DNA of 64,000 nucleotides from Mucilaginibacter aquatilis (GTDB lineage Bacteria; Bacteroidota; Bacteroidia; Sphingobacteriales; Sphingobacteriaceae), in the NCBI RefSeq assembly GCF_009755275.1, contig NZ_WQLA01000002.1, positions 558,001 through 622,000 of the forward strand, written 5' to 3'. The notes below the pieces were generated by a model. The model worked only from the letters and a program-made list of their open reading frames with translations. It searched no databases and was not told the DNA's origin. How positions within the stretch are numbered: position 1 is the first letter of the stretch; the number at the start of each line of letters is the position of its first letter. The translations under genes were made by a program, and so were the position numbers. Shown here one piece after another: positions 1 to 10,989 of the stretch.

Positions 1-3000
1 AAGCTAAGGGTACGACTGTTGCGGTATTCGGCGCTAAGCGTCATGCTGTTTTTAAAACGTACATCAACGCCTACAAGCGGCACAAACTGTTCAAAAAGCG
101 TTACCTGGGTAAACTGATAAAACGGTAAGAAATCATTATTTACATCGCGCTCAACAGATGCGCCATTTACTTCGCGGTAGCGGATGAGGGAGTTATAGCT
201 GTTTACACTGTAGGTTGAGCGATAACCGTGACGTAAATCAAAAGAATCAAAAAAGTCTTTAAGCCAGCTTACGCGGCTTAATCCGTTATAGGTAATTTGC
301 CAGTTTGGAATGGGTATTTGCGGGAAAGAATTTAGCCCCGATTTGCCTGCGTCTTTACCGGCATAAGCGGTTAAAAATGAATTTACCAGTACATCTTGCT
401 GGTTAGGTCCGTACCCATCGGCATAGCCGTTGGTACCAGCACCTGTGGCGTTGCTGTTTTGTGCGGCTAACCGCTGCGATATAATTTGCCTGTTGTTTAA
501 AAGTTGTTGAAATGCCGCAGAGTTATTATTCAGTCCCCTGTCTCGGCTAAACGCGGTACCTATTGAAAGGAACGATACACTGTATGTGCCGGATGTTATG
601 GGGCTTTGGTCTTCAAAATTATTATTGGCCGGATTAAATTTATAATTAGTTTGAAAATTACGATCGCGCGTGCGGAAGGCGGTAAGTTCTATATTTAAAT
701 CGGGTATTGGCCTTATGGTACTGCGCAGGTGCATATCCTCATTAAGCGTAGTTGTGTATAATTGATTTTGCAACGTATCGCGGCTGAGCCATCCGTTAGC
801 AACGGCTCTTGAACGTAAATCGGCCTGGCTGCCTAATAAAAATCCTATACCCGGCGCATTTGCGCTGAAATCCTGCCCGCCAAAGCCGGTTGTTGGCAAA
901 TATCCGGGTAAAAATGTGCCTTGTGTACGCGTATACGTTGCGCCCAGGTTTTTTACGCTGGTTAGCAAGTTCACTAAAAACTTGCCGCCACCTTTAGCAT
1001 CGGTATTATTAAACTTACGTATGGCACTAAACTTATTATACAAATTGCTCAGGTTAAGCGTAGGGTTAAGTTGAACCGAACGTGAGTTTTGTATGGTATT
1101 GCCGACATCATAAGCTGCATTGTCAATAGCAAATTTAGGTTGGGTTTGCCAGTTAAAGTTGGTGCTGTAACGTGCAATGGCACTTACCCAATCAAACCCC
1201 GGTATTTTACTTATAGGTAATGTATAGTTAAAGTTAATGGTGTGATTATAGTTGGTGGTACGGCCTAAACGTTTAAGGTTTTCCCAAAGCGTATCACGCT
1301 TCATTCCGTTTATACGACCGGCAGGCTCATCAATAACACCAAGGTTGGTGGCATCAATATCCATTTGCAATGATTTGGTTAAATTCCAGCCTATACCATA
1401 AACACGTGTAACGTTAAAGTTTTTGTTAAACGTTGTGGTAGGTATAGGCAGGTAATTATTAGGGTCGTTGTTACGCAGGGTATTTTCTGAATAAAATCTG
1501 TCAAAACTAATGGCAAAATTTAACCTCGACGGAAGAATGCTGAAGTTGAAATCACGCAACAGGTTCAGCATGTTGTTTTTTATTACTTTTTCTAAAGGCG
1601 TATAATACTTTGCCTGGTTAAGATAATTGTAAGCTAGGGCAACCTTGTATATCTTTTGAACATCGTTTTCGGTAATGAAGTCATGGTGCTCATACTCAGA
1701 GTAAGCATATGTAGCGTTGAGGTTTTCTACATCCCACAATTTGGCCGGTGCTGCCTGGTTTGATTTTGATTTGTGTACGTTGGTAAAGTTTATGCTTTTG
1801 CGCATGGTATAATCTTGCGCTACCCGTTTTATCTCATCTTTTTTCTCCTGTGTTGGCGCATTAGCAATAGCAGTCTTTAACTCAACATCTGGTTGTGCCG
1901 GGTTAAACTGCGGCATAGCTACCTGTTGCGATACGTTTACATACATTGGTATGCGCATACCTGTTTTTGCAGGGAAAAACTTACCTAGCTCTAAACTGCC
2001 GGCCATATCAAAAGTGTGGCTGTCATGACGGCTACGCTCGCTTACGCGCTGCTCAATTGATCCAAAACCAATGGTGGTTTTGCTGCCAGCCAAGGTAATG
2101 TCGGCAAAGTCGGCAAGTTTTGCGTTAAGACGTGCGGTTGCAGCCCAGCCACCACGCTGGTCAAAATCTGTAAGGCGTAACTCGTTAAACCACACAATGG
2201 CATTCTTATCAAACCCGCCCGCTTGCCTGTATGGGTTACGTATACCCAGCATAATAGCCCGCAAGCGGCTTAAATCGGGCTGGCCTTTAATGGTTATTTT
2301 ATTGTTACCATCGGTTACCGTAAAAGGAATATTTATTGATGCAAGCTGTCCGGCTGCAATGGCGTTGTCGCGCGCAAGCTTAGCGCGGGTGAGTGCTGCC
2401 AGCTCAATATCCATGTTATTGGCGGCAGGCCATATAGCGCCGGGATCTGACGTGCCGGGGCGGGTAATTTTCAGCGGAACCTCGTACTCATAGTAGCTAT
2501 CCTGGTAATCAACACCTAAACGTATAAAAGCGCTCAGGTCATTATCATTCAGCTGTTCGCCTTCGGCATGTACAAACAGTTGTAAACGTTTGTATGAGCG
2601 TAAGTCATTATAAAACGTGCGGTATGCAGCACGCGAGTAACCGTTACGCAGGTTGGTAACATTTAAAGATAATGATTGCTCATTAAGGCGCGTATCAGTA
2701 CGGAGATTATTATAGTCACGCTGGCGCTCAATGCCCGGAGGCAGCACATAAGGTATTGGCGAACGATTGCCGTTAGCCTCCAGGTTCACTGCCTGTACAT
2801 TCAGTACCGAAGCATCTAAAGGTGGATTGATGAGCGCAGGGTCGGCAATAACTTTGGTAGCATTGTTTTCCACGTTATAACCACGCCATTCGCCCCTCAC
2901 CAGTTGAAGGGTACCCATACGCAAAACGGCGGTGTCGGCAAAGTTGGTCATAAACATACGCATGTAACGTATGGCCTTAAAATCCTGAATATTTCCCTCG

Positions 3001-6000
3001 CGCGAGTTATAACCAGCAATTGGAACTCTGAATTGATACCAGTTTACACTTTGTGTGGTACCATCAGGCAAACGTACTTGTGCGGTAACACGGTCGTTAA
3101 TAAAGTTTTGACCAATTACCATATCCTGCGGGCGAATGGATACTTTGTATTGAAAATACTCGTCGGCCTGGCTCATGCTGTTATCTCTGTTCAAATCTTC
3201 CCCGTCAGGAAAAGATGTGGAGGCCGAGGTAGATACGCCAAGTTCGGCTTGTGACTGCTCGGCTGTTTTAGAGTTGCCCTCAGTTCCGTTGTATTTGCTG
3301 TAGCGCTGTAAGATGCCGGCACGTGATTGATCTAGTTGTGGGCCCTGATAGTACTGGTAATTATCTGAAGAAGGGTCGGCCGCCAGTGCATTGGCTGCTG
3401 CCGGGCTTAACTGAGACCTTAATTGCTGTACAAAGCCAGAAAATTTAGTTTGCTCACCGGCATCATTCAAGCCGTCTAAGCCTATATCCTGCAGCCGGCG
3501 TGCATCAGGGTTATTGTCAAAAGCATTAATTACGGGTTGCAGGCGTGGTACGCGTCCCCAAACGGTTTCGTCGGTTCCGGTAGCGCTGCCATCAGGGGGT
3601 AGGCCGTTCTCTACAGACTTACGCCCGTCTTTCAAAATATCTTCAGATATGCTTCCAAGGTTTAAATATAAATCCCCCCCTTGCGAGTTAGGTTTATAAA
3701 TGAATGGATCCATCATCCAAAATTCAATATACTGAACGTTGAGCGATTCAAAATCATTGGTCTCCAGCTTACGGAACATGCCACCCCAACGGTTGCGTGG
3801 ATTTTGCAGCGTACCATCGGGATTGATGCCCGTTGTGGTATAATTGTACTGACCGCGTGTATTTGGGTAAAAAGCTAAATCAAGAGTTGGTAAAATTAAC
3901 GGCTGCCCCGTTACCGACTGCCGGTAGGGTAGTACTTCGGTTTCAAGTACCTGGCGCACGTAATGGTTTGATAAATCGGCGCGTGTTAAATTGAATTGGG
4001 CGGTTGATGTATAAAATATGGGGTCGATGTTGTAAAAAGCTAAACGGGCGCGGTTATAACCGTAACTTAAATCATTAAACAACCGCGATTCGTTGAACAG
4101 TTGCGGCGTTCCTGATATTTGCCAGCCAAGTGCACTTTTAAGATCGATTACTGATTGGCTGCTTTCGAAATCGTCCAGATATGACGTTCCGTTTTTTGAT
4201 CCTGCAAAGTTTATCGCGCGGGGGCTGCCCGGCATTAACTGGGCGAACTCGCCCGAAAAATTGATGTATGACGGAACTTTGGTGTTGATTAGAGGCAAAC
4301 GGTCAATAATGCGGGTTAACCAGCGTGACTCAGAACTATAATTGACGTCAAAACCAGCAATGGTATTTGAAACCGACTCTTCGCCAATAATTTGCTTTTG
4401 AGTGAGGGGCTGCTCAGACAGGTGCATAATGGTGGCACCTAAATTAAGCTTGGAGTTGGCCCTATAATCAAACCTCGACCCATATAGCGTTTTTTGCTGT
4501 ACGCCAAAAAGCTCATTATTTTCGATGTTGACGGTAATGGGTTGACCTGATGATAGCAACGATTGGTTGAGGATACGTATGCGGCCAATGCTGTAATCAA
4601 CCGTGAAATCGGCACCCTCCTGTAGGCGTAATGCCCCCGCGTTAACCACTACCGACCCTTGAGGAATGTTTACTGCATTTAACTGATACTCTGATCCGGA
4701 TTGTGATGTATAAGTACCCCTGATTACATAGCGGTTGAGCTGCGGAAAATATTGTTGAGCAATGGTACGTACCGAGTCATACAGCGGCTGGTAAACATAG
4801 CGGCTTTGCAGGTTAGGGCTGTTTGACAACCGCCGAGCCAAATCGCTGCCAAAAGGCTCAATGGTTGGGAACATAATGCGCCCGTTTTGCGAATCAATGG
4901 TTATGCCTTCCAAAAAGTCAAAGTAACCATCTGGTCGCTTATCATTTTGCTGGTTAAGATTATCAAGGTTGGTAAGCTGCAGCCAAAGTTTGCCGCGTAC
5001 GGTTGTATCACCTTCAGTAAGCAGTGGCTTTTCAATGTTCGATTGGTCGTCAACCCGGGCAATGGTCATTCTAAAATTTACCGGGCTAACCTGGTAAGCA
5101 CCTAATGAGTAAATGTTTTTCATCATCAGGTCCCAGGTGGGCAGGTTGGTTTTCAGTATCTCATTCTTCAGCATCTTTACATAAAGTGCCTTAGGGTTTA
5201 CTGCATCAACCGGTATATCGTTTGAAAATTCGCCTACCTGGTATTCCCGGCCGTTATAAGTGTAACGATAAGCTACGGCCAGCACCTCATCGTTGTTCAA
5301 TGGGTAGTTAAGCGATATATAACCTAATTGTGGATGCAGGGTATATTCGCGCGTGGTAAGTTTACGTGCATAAGGCAGCTTTACGTAGTTATCGGTAGCG
5401 CCGGTAGCCTGAAAGAATGTGGCAACGTCATTTGAGTTGGTTAAACGGCCTTGATTGGGTAAAGCTTGCAGGTTTTGAAGCAAATTGTTTGATTGCTGCG
5501 TAAACCCCGGGCCAATGAAGCCCGCCGGTAAGCCCGAAGTACCACCTTGAATGCGCACAGTATTGTAAGGGCGGTTTTCGCCCAGATCGAGTAAACCTAT
5601 AATATCGCGCGAATCGGTAGTAGAATTGGTACGGTTGGTAGTCCAAACCTCTACACGCGTTACCGTAACGTTTGAGCTGATAATAGGAATATTAGCAAGC
5701 GCTTTGTTATAATTATCTCTGAAGTACTGCGCCAGGAAAAAGTGACGATTAGCTTCATAATCGGCCGGAGTAAGCCTGAACTCTCCTTGCTGTGAGCCGT
5801 TGGTTATAGTAATAGTTTTAGCCTGCGAGCGCTGCTGCGAAAAAATACTGGTAACATCCAGCTTGCCAAACTTCATTTTGGTTTTTAAACCAAATAAGGC
5901 CTGGCTGCCACGAATTAACGACGTATTAAGCGGCATACTTACGGTACCGGCTTCTATTTTCTGGATAATTTCATCGGGGCGGCCGGTATAATCTAACTTA

Positions 6001-6662
6001 ACCTGGTTTTCAAACTGAAACTGAGCATCAGTATTATAGTTGGTAGCCAGTTTAAGCTTATCACCAATGGCACCCGTAATGTTCATTTGGATGCGCTGAT
6101 CAAAATTAAAATTGAATTGCTTGCGCTGGCGGGTGTTAAACAGCGGGTTTTGGTTGCTGTTTACCTGCCCTGCAAATATCAGCTGAGCTGACCCCTGCGG
6201 ACGGATATCAATAGTATTACTGCCAAATATTTGCTCAAACGTACGGCTGCGTACCTTTATTTGCGGTATAAAGCCCGGTTGTTGCGAGTCATAAGCATAT
6301 TTATCAGCCAGCTCACGAAAATATTCGCGGCGGTTTTGTTGTTGGGTAAGCTGCAGGTACTCGGTAAAAGTTAAATACCGTGGTGCCCGGTACATAAGGT
6401 TACCCACCTTTTCAATAAGCACATAACGGTTGGTAGCTGCATCGTACTGTATAACCCGCTCAAGGTTTGGCGGATCGGGCATGAAATCTCCCTGCCTAAC
6501 ACGAGCGTTGCGTGATTGCGGCTTTTTATAAGGAACCTTAATGGTAAGTGAATCTTTAGATTTAGGCTTAACCTGGGCAAAAAGAGGCCTTATCCCGCCA
6601 CAGGTTAACATCAACAATCCCACTAAAACACTTGCAGCAAATTTGTTTACCGAGCTTACCAA
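1..6662 (-). CDS. sprA: Gliding/T9SS outer-membrane protein SprA, 3' end cut by window
   Basis: SprA (Sov) is the giant outer-membrane barrel that forms the type IX secretion translocon. About 2220 codons are open on the minus strand and run off the left edge, so perhaps the last 200 residues are missing relative to the usual ~2400. The N-terminus is a signal peptide ending GGIRPLFAQ before VKPKSKDSL. The leftmost codons read RFKNSMTLSAEYRNSRTLS, typical of the SprA C-terminal strands. No ATG lies before the signal peptide. I chose the TTG at 6662, which lies in the same frame as ruvA, six codons after its stop; the first in-frame ATG (6611) would remove most of the signal sequence. The ruvA-sprA order is common in Bacteroidota. 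Identity is confident; the exact start is inferred. Confidence 0.9.
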   Translation of the reverse strand, partial: MVSSVNKFAASVLVGLLMLTCGGIRPLFAQVKPKSKDSLTIKVPYKKPQSRNARVRQGDFMPDPPNLERVIQYDAATNRYVLIEKVGNLMYRAPRYLTFTEYLQLTQQQNRREYFRELADKYAYDSQQPGFIPQIKVRSRTFEQIFGSNTIDIRPQGSAQLIFAGQVNSNQNPLFNTRQRKQFNFNFDQRIQMNITGAIGDKLKLATNYNTDAQFQFENQVKLDYTGRPDEIIQKIEAGTVSMPLNTSLIRGSQALFGLKTKMKFGKLDVTSIFSQQRSQAKTITITNGSQQGEFRLTPADYEANRHFFLAQYFRDNYNKALANIPIISSNVTVTRVEVWTTNRTNSTTDSRDIIGLLDLGENRPYNTVRIQGGTSGLPAGFIGPGFTQQSNNLLQNLQALPNQGRLTNSNDVATFFQATGATDNYVKLPYARKLTTREYTLHPQLGYISLNYPLNNDEVLAVAYRYTYNGREYQVGEFSNDIPVDAVNPKALYVKMLKNEILKTNLPTWDLMMKNIYSLGAYQVSPVNFRMTIARVDDQSNIEKPLLTEGDTTVRGKLWLQLTNLDNLNQQNDKRPDGYFDFLEGITIDSQNGRIMFPTIEPFGSDLARRLSNSPNLQSRYVYQPLYDSVRTIAQQYFPQLNRYVIRGTYTSQSGSEYQLNAVNIPQGSVVVNAGALRLQEGADFTVDYSIGRIRILNQSLLSSGQPITVNIENNELFGVQQKTLYGSRFDYRANSKLNLGATIMHLSEQPLTQKQIIGEESVSNTIAGFDVNYSSESRWLTRIIDRLPLINTKVPSYINFSGEFAQLMPGSPRAINFAGSKNGTSYLDDFESSQSVIDLKSALGWQISGTPQLFNESRLFNDLSYGYNRARLAFYNIDPIFYTSTAQFNLTRADLSNHYVRQVLETEVLPYRQSVTGQPLILPTLDLAFYPNTRGQYNYTTTGINPDGTLQNPRNRWGGMFRKLETNDFESLNVQYIEFWMMDPFIYKPNSQGGDLYLNLGSISEDILKDGRKSVENGLPPDGSATGTDETVWGRVPRLQPVINAFDNNPDARRLQDIGLDGLNDAGEQTKFSGFVQQLRSQLSPAAANALAADPSSDNYQYYQGPQLDQSRAGILQRYSKYNGTEGNSKTAEQSQAELGVSTSASTSFPDGEDLNRDNSMSQADEYFQYKVSIRPQDMVIGQNFINDRVTAQVRLPDGTTQSVNWYQFRVPIAGYNSREGNIQDFKAIRYMRMFMTNFADTAVLRMGTLQLVRGEWRGYNVENNATKVIADPALINPPLDASVLNVQAVNLEANGNRSPIPYVLPPGIERQRDYNNLRTDTRLNEQSLSLNVTNLRNGYSRAAYRTFYNDLRSYKRLQLFVHAEGEQLNDNDLSAFIRLGVDYQDSYYEYEVPLKITRPGTSDPGAIWPAANNMDIELAALTRAKLARDNAIAAGQLASINIPFTVTDGNNKITIKGQPDLSRLRAIMLGIRNPYRQAGGFDKNAIVWFNELRLTDFDQRGGWAATARLNAKLADFADITLAGSKTTIGFGSIEQRVSERSRHDSHTFDMAGSLELGKFFPAKTGMRIPMYVNVSQQVAMPQFNPAQPDVELKTAIANAPTQEKKDEIKRVAQDYTMRKSINFTNVHKSKSNQAAPAKLWDVENLNATYAYSEYEHHDFITENDVQKIYKVALAYNYLNQAKYYTPLEKVIKNNMLNLLRDFNFSILPSRLNFAISFDRFYSENTLRNNDPNNYLPIPTTTFNKNFNVTRVYGIGWNLTKSLQMDIDATNLGVIDEPAGRINGMKRDTLWENLKRLGRTTNYNHTINFNYTLPISKIPGFDWVSAIARYSTNFNWQTQPKFAIDNAAYDVGNTIQNSRSVQLNPTLNLSNLYNKFSAIRKFNNTDAKGGGKFLVNLLTSVKNLGATYTRTQGTFLPGYLPTTGFGGQDFSANAPGIGFLLGSQADLRSRAVANGWLSRDTLQNQLYTTTLNEDMHLRSTIRPIPDLNIELTAFRTRDRNFQTNYKFNPANNNFEDQSPITSGTYSVSFLSIGTAFSRDRGLNNNSAAFQQLLNNRQIISQRLAAQNSNATGAGTNGYADGYGPNQQDVLVNSFLTAYAGKDAGKSGLNSFPQIPIPNWQITYNGLSRVSWLKDFFDSFDLRHGYRSTYSVNSYNSLIRYREVNGASVERDVNNDFLPFYQFTQVTLFEQFVPLVGVDVRFKNSMTLSAEYRNSRTLS

Positions 6663-6680
6663 TGGTATTAAAAGCTGTAA

Positions 6681-7265
6681 TTATAAACTTTTGAGAGCCG
6701 ATTTAATTAGTTGTTCCACCGTTAAAGTTTCGGTGTTTTTACCTATTTCTGCGTCGAGTACCTTCTCGGCTGCGTTACGGGCAAAACCCAGCATAACCAG
6801 TGCAGAAAGCGCTTCATCTTTAACTGTATTGTTGGCCGGCATGCTTATAAGCGTATCCGGTCCTTCTTTGCGTAATTTATCCTGTAGCTCCAGTATTACC
6901 CGTTGGGCCGATTTAGGGCCTATACCCTTTATGCGTTGTATTTGGGTAACGTTACCTTTTACTATAGCTGTTTGTATTTCTTCGGGCGTAATGGACGACA
7001 ACATCATGCGCCCGGTGTTAGGACCAATTCCCGATACCGAAATTAAATGAAGAAACAAGCGTTTTTCACTTTCATCGGCAAAGCCGTAAAGCGTATGGCC
7101 ATCTTCCTTAACATGCAGCCAAACAAATAGCTTGCAGCGTTCGGCATCGCCCAGTTTTGAGAAGGTGTTTAATGAGATGTTTATGTGATAGCCTACCCCG
7201 CCAGCATCAATCACCACATAGGCTGGGCTTTTAAAAGCCAACTTGCCATCAATGTATGCGTACAT
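6681..7265 (-). CDS. ruvA: Holliday junction branch migration protein RuvA
   Basis: RuvA binds four-way DNA junctions as a tetramer and recruits the RuvB motor; it acts in the cytoplasm. The 194-residue product has the usual length. It starts MYAYIDGKL (OB-fold domain, residues 1-65). Two helix-hairpin-helix motifs follow, around SVSGIGPNTG (residues ~77-86) and RIKGIGPKSAQR (residues ~111-122). A short C-terminal helical domain (~145-194) for RuvB contact completes it. The gene precedes sprA by 18 bases on the same strand, so the two are probably cotranscribed. The ATG start fits the family N-terminus exactly. Confidence 0.97.
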   Translation of the reverse strand: MYAYIDGKLAFKSPAYVVIDAGGVGYHINISLNTFSKLGDAERCKLFVWLHVKEDGHTLYGFADESEKRLFLHLISVSGIGPNTGRMMLSSITPEEIQTAIVKGNVTQIQRIKGIGPKSAQRVILELQDKLRKEGPDTLISMPANNTVKDEALSALVMLGFARNAAEKVLDAEIGKNTETLTVEQLIKSALKSL

Positions 7266-7340
7266 GTATAATCAATAAGTGTGTGTTTATTATTTTTCGT
7301 TAAAAATAATAAAACATACGCTTATACGGCGGGCTTGTAA

Positions 7341-7375
7341 AAAAGATTTAGGCCTATCTTGCGGATAGGCCTAAA
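7341..7375 (-). terminator. Rho-independent terminator after maeB
   Basis: A perfect 12-bp stem (7347-7358 with 7364-7375, arms TTTAGGCCTATC and its complement) encloses a 5-base loop. On the minus strand it is followed by TTTTTT. It lies 46 bases past the maeB stop and separates maeB from ruvA, so ruvA-sprA probably has its own promoter. Confidence 0.8.
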
Positions 7376-7420
7376 TGACTTTAAATTGATAATAAATATA
7401 AGTGCTAAACTAGCGGAAGC

Positions 7421-9721
7421 TTATAAAGCGCCGTCCTTAGCTTTTTGCTGTGCATCAACCACTGCAATGGTAATCATGTTTACAATTTCACGAACCGAGC
7501 TGCCTAATTGCAACACGTGTACCGGCTTTTTAAGGCCTAGCAAAATTGGCCCAACAGCCTCGGCTCCGCCAACTTCCTGTAAAAGCTTGTAAGCAATATT
7601 GCCCGACTCAAGGTTAGGGAAAATTAAGGTATTAGCAGCCTTGCCGTTTAAGGTTGAAAACGGAAAGTTGTCTTCTAACAACGCCGGGTTCATGGCAAAG
7701 TTAGCCTGCATTTCACCGTCAACAACCATATCAGGGTATTGCTTGTGCAAAATCTTAACGGCCTCGCGTGTTTTATCAGGCACGTCTCCATCATTCGAAC
7801 CAAAGTTTGAATAAGATAGCATTGCTATACGCGGGCTGATGTTAAACTGTTTAACTGATTCCTCTACCAGTACAGTAATATCAACCAAATCCTGTACGCT
7901 TGGGTTTACGTTAACTGTAGTGTCAGCAAAAAATAGCGGACCTTTTTTAGTGATCATCATGTACATACCCGCTACACGGCTAACACCATCGGCAGTACCA
8001 ATAATTTGCAGGGCAGGTTTTACAGTTGATACATAATTTTTGGTTAAACCTGAAATTAAGGCATCGGCATCACCAAATTCAACCATGCTTGCACCATAGT
8101 AGTTACGGTCGCGCATCATTTTTTTAGCCTCATAAAGCGTTATACCGCGGCGCTGGCGCTTTTGGTACAAGTGCTGTGCGTATTCATCCTGGCGGTCACA
8201 TGGCAGCAGGGTATTAATGATTTTTACGTCACCCAAATCAAGTTTGTGATCGGCAATTATCTTCTGAATTTTTTCGGTGTTGCCCAACAAAATTGGAATG
8301 GCAATACCTTCGTCTTTAACTATTTGGGCAGCACGTAATATCTTATAATTATCAGCCTCGGCAAAAACCACACGTTTAGGATCTTGCTTGGCTTTACCGC
8401 TTAGGTTACGCATCAGCTTGTTATCGCTTCCTATGCGGCCATGTAACTTCTCAGCATATTCGGCCCAATCAGTAATTTCGGTACGGGCCACGCCTGATTC
8501 CATTGCAGCCTTGGCCACCGCGGCCGATACCTCTACAATAAGGCGCTGATCCATTGGTTTTGGGATGATGTAATCTTTACCAAAACGCAGGTTGGTGGTG
8601 TTATAAGCCAAGTTAACCTCTTCCGGAACAGGTTTACGGGTAAGTTCGGCAATGGCATGTACTGCGGCAATTTTCATTTCCTCGTTAATTGCAGTAGCGC
8701 GCACGTCTAATGCACCACGGAAAATGTAAGGAAATCCTAAAACGTTATTAACCTGGTTTGGATAATCACTACGGCCGGTAGCCATAATAATATCCTTGCG
8801 GGCTGCTACGGCAATATCATAGGTAACTTCAGGCTCTGGATTGGCCATTGCAAACACAATAGGGTTAGGTGCCATGCCTTGCAGCATTTCTGCAGTTACC
8901 ACATTACCTGCAGATAGTCCGATGAAAACATCAGCGCCTTTCATGCCTTCGGTAAGATTGCTTACATCGGTACGGTGCGTGGCAAACTCCAGGCGTATTT
9001 CATCAAGGTCGGTACGGTTAGGCGTAATCAAACCATTAATATCAAACATGATAAGGTTTTCTTTTTTTACACCTAACTGCAAATACATTTTAGTACATGA
9101 TACTGCAGCAGCACCGGCTCCGTTGATAACCAGTTTTATCTCGCTGAGCTTTTTGCCTTGAATTTCGCATGCATTCATCAGCGCAGCGCCTGAAATTATA
9201 GCCGTGCCATGCTGGTCATCGTGCATAACCGGAATGTTCATTTCCGCTTTTAGCCTGCGCTCAATTTCAAAACAGGTTGGTGCCGAAATATCCTCGAGGT
9301 TTACACCACCAAAGGTAGGCTCCAACGCTTTTACAATGTTTACAAACTCGTCAACGTTCTTGGTATTCAACTCTAGGTCAAATACGTCAATATCGGCATA
9401 TATTTTAAACAACAGGCCTTTGCCTTCCATTACCGGTTTACTGGCTTCGGGGCCAATGTCGCCTAAACCTAATACTGCGGTACCGTTGCTTATTACGGCC
9501 ACCAAATTACCTTTGGCAGTGTACTTATAAACGTCGTCGGTATTCTTGGCAATCTCGCGGCAGGGCTCGGCCACACCCGGAGAGTATGCCATGGTTAAAT
9601 CGCGCTGTGAATTAGTTGGTTTTGTTGGAACCACCTGTATTTTACCGGGGCGGCCTTTAGCATGGTAGCTTAAAGCATCCTGACGGCGTTTAGCATTATT
9701 ATTGTTGTTGGTTGTGCTCAT
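7421..9721 (-). CDS. maeB: NADP-dependent malic enzyme with phosphotransacetylase-like C-terminal domain
   Basis: MaeB oxidatively decarboxylates malate to pyruvate with NADP+, supplying NADPH. The 766-residue protein matches the MaeB-type two-domain length. Residues ~20-430 are the malic enzyme part: [10 protein letters not shown], the DDQHGTA motif and the dinucleotide-binding [13 protein letters not shown]. Residues ~440-760 are a phosphate acetyl/butyryltransferase-like domain ([18 protein letters not shown]; later FNPALLE-type region [11 protein letters not shown]), thought to be regulatory in this family. It is monocistronic by appearance, with a hairpin terminator downstream and a TAATTTTG element just upstream of the ATG. 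A run of Asn codons (NNNNN) near the N-terminus is low complexity only. Confidence 0.96.
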   Translation of the reverse strand: MSTTNNNNNAKRRQDALSYHAKGRPGKIQVVPTKPTNSQRDLTMAYSPGVAEPCREIAKNTDDVYKYTAKGNLVAVISNGTAVLGLGDIGPEASKPVMEGKGLLFKIYADIDVFDLELNTKNVDEFVNIVKALEPTFGGVNLEDISAPTCFEIERRLKAEMNIPVMHDDQHGTAIISGAALMNACEIQGKKLSEIKLVINGAGAAAVSCTKMYLQLGVKKENLIMFDINGLITPNRTDLDEIRLEFATHRTDVSNLTEGMKGADVFIGLSAGNVVTAEMLQGMAPNPIVFAMANPEPEVTYDIAVAARKDIIMATGRSDYPNQVNNVLGFPYIFRGALDVRATAINEEMKIAAVHAIAELTRKPVPEEVNLAYNTTNLRFGKDYIIPKPMDQRLIVEVSAAVAKAAMESGVARTEITDWAEYAEKLHGRIGSDNKLMRNLSGKAKQDPKRVVFAEADNYKILRAAQIVKDEGIAIPILLGNTEKIQKIIADHKLDLGDVKIINTLLPCDRQDEYAQHLYQKRQRRGITLYEAKKMMRDRNYYGASMVEFGDADALISGLTKNYVSTVKPALQIIGTADGVSRVAGMYMMITKKGPLFFADTTVNVNPSVQDLVDITVLVEESVKQFNISPRIAMLSYSNFGSNDGDVPDKTREAVKILHKQYPDMVVDGEMQANFAMNPALLEDNFPFSTLNGKAANTLIFPNLESGNIAYKLLQEVGGAEAVGPILLGLKKPVHVLQLGSSVREIVNMITIAVVDAQQKAKDGAL

Positions 9722-9743
9722 TCTTCTCGAATTTTCAGGTTGG

Positions 9744-9751
9744 CAAAATTA
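9744..9751 (-). promoter_or_regulatory. Possible -7 promoter element for maeB
   Basis: Read on the minus strand this is TAATTTTG, an exact match to the Bacteroidota -7 consensus TAnnTTTG, 22 bases before the maeB ATG. No convincing TTTG -33 element sits 19-21 bases upstream, so this is tentative. Confidence 0.35.
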
Positions 9752-10005
9752 CGATTCCTTTTTAACATGCTGCATATTACCTCAATATTATGAAGTTAGC
9801 AGCAAACGCAGGTTTTGGTTGCGTAAATATTAAAGGCGTTATTTAATTTTTCTACATTAACTGTAAGTGCCCAAATTTTATTCGGCTGTTGAATATTATG
9901 TTGACGCAATTGTTCATCAAATTGAGTCGGTATAAAGCGTGTATAATATTTTTTATGAATAAGTATTGTTGCTTATATTAGGTAAATGTAGTTACTACTA
10001 TACCG

Positions 10006-10872
10006 ATGGATAAAAAGTTTGTTTTAAAGCTGATGCTTGGATATGTTGCCGCCGGTTTATTATGGCTGGTTGGCGGCACATGGTTAATTGACCAATTGCA
10101 GTTACATGATTACTTTGCCGGGTTTGATTTGGCATTGGTGGTTAAAAACACATTATTTTTATTTGTAAGTGTAATAAGCCTTGTTTACATAGTAGCTAAC
10201 TATTACAGCCAGTTGCTGGCGCGGCAAACCATATTAAACCGCCAACTTACAGAAAGTGAAGGCAGGCTAAGGCACTTGCTTAATACTTATGAATATGTAA
10301 TGAAGGCAACCAATGATGTAATTTGGGATTATGATATAGCGAATAATAAGCTGAAATGGCTAAGCGGATACCGGGAAGTATTTGGCTTTACCAGTAATGA
10401 CGAATTACCGGTTGAAAATGCCTTTTGGAATATGAACCGTATACATGAAGATGATAGAAAGGCAACTATAAAAAGTTTTAAAACAGTACTGCAGCTAAAG
10501 GAACGAAAATGGAATGCCGAGTATCGCTATTTATGCGCCGATGGTGCATATAAATATGTTGCCGATAGAGGATACCTGATATTAGATGATAATGGTGAGC
10601 CTGTGCGAATGCTGGGTGCAATGCAGGACATTGACGTGCGAAAGAACTATGGTTTGCGCCTGGAGGCACAAAATGAGAAACTAAATTAAATTGCATGGCT
10701 AAACTCGCATGAAATAAGGCGGCCGTTATGTAACATGCTTGGCCTTATGCCCATGGTTAAAGCTAATGTGAATGATGATGCAGCATTGCCTGAGCTTATA
10801 AACTATCTAGAAACTTCGGCCAATGAGCTTGACGAAACTGTAAAAAGAATAAACGCACAGGTTTGTTTTTGA
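10006..10872 (+). pseudogene. Membrane PAS-domain sensor protein with HEIRRP histidine motif, interrupted by in-frame TAA
   Basis: The frame runs 10006-10872 as 288 codons plus stop, but codon 228 (10687-10689) is TAA. Before it are two transmembrane segments (residues ~8-28 and ~45-65), a short linker and a PAS domain (~95-215, with NDVIWDYDI and GAMQDIDVRK). After it, in the same frame, the protein continues IAWLNSHEIRRPLCNMLGL and ends at a normal TGA. HEIRRPL is the phospho-acceptor-like motif of a Bacteroidota family in which the HisKA-like helix pair ends the protein without an ATPase domain. In relatives the residues before IAW are usually E or a similar residue, so one base change (GAA/CAA to TAA) explains the break. 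It could be a true nonsense mutation or a sequence error; the upstream 227-residue part would lose its output helix. Confidence 0.8.
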
Positions 10873-10989
10873 TAGGTGCTAGTAAGGGCTAAGCCAACGT
10901 GTTAGCATGGCACGCATGTTATTGCCGATGTTTTGAAAGTTAGAATAATAAACTCTAACTTTATTTTCGCTAACCTAATCTACCTCCTT

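Noticed and set aside
2071..2493. Plus-strand open frame of 140 codons inside sprA
   Set aside because: Antisense shadow of the sprA reading frame; no family similarity. The same holds for many other antisense frames across the window.
6541..7050. Plus-strand frame of 169 codons over sprA start and ruvA
   Set aside because: Shadow of ruvA on the opposite strand; ruvA has clear motifs.
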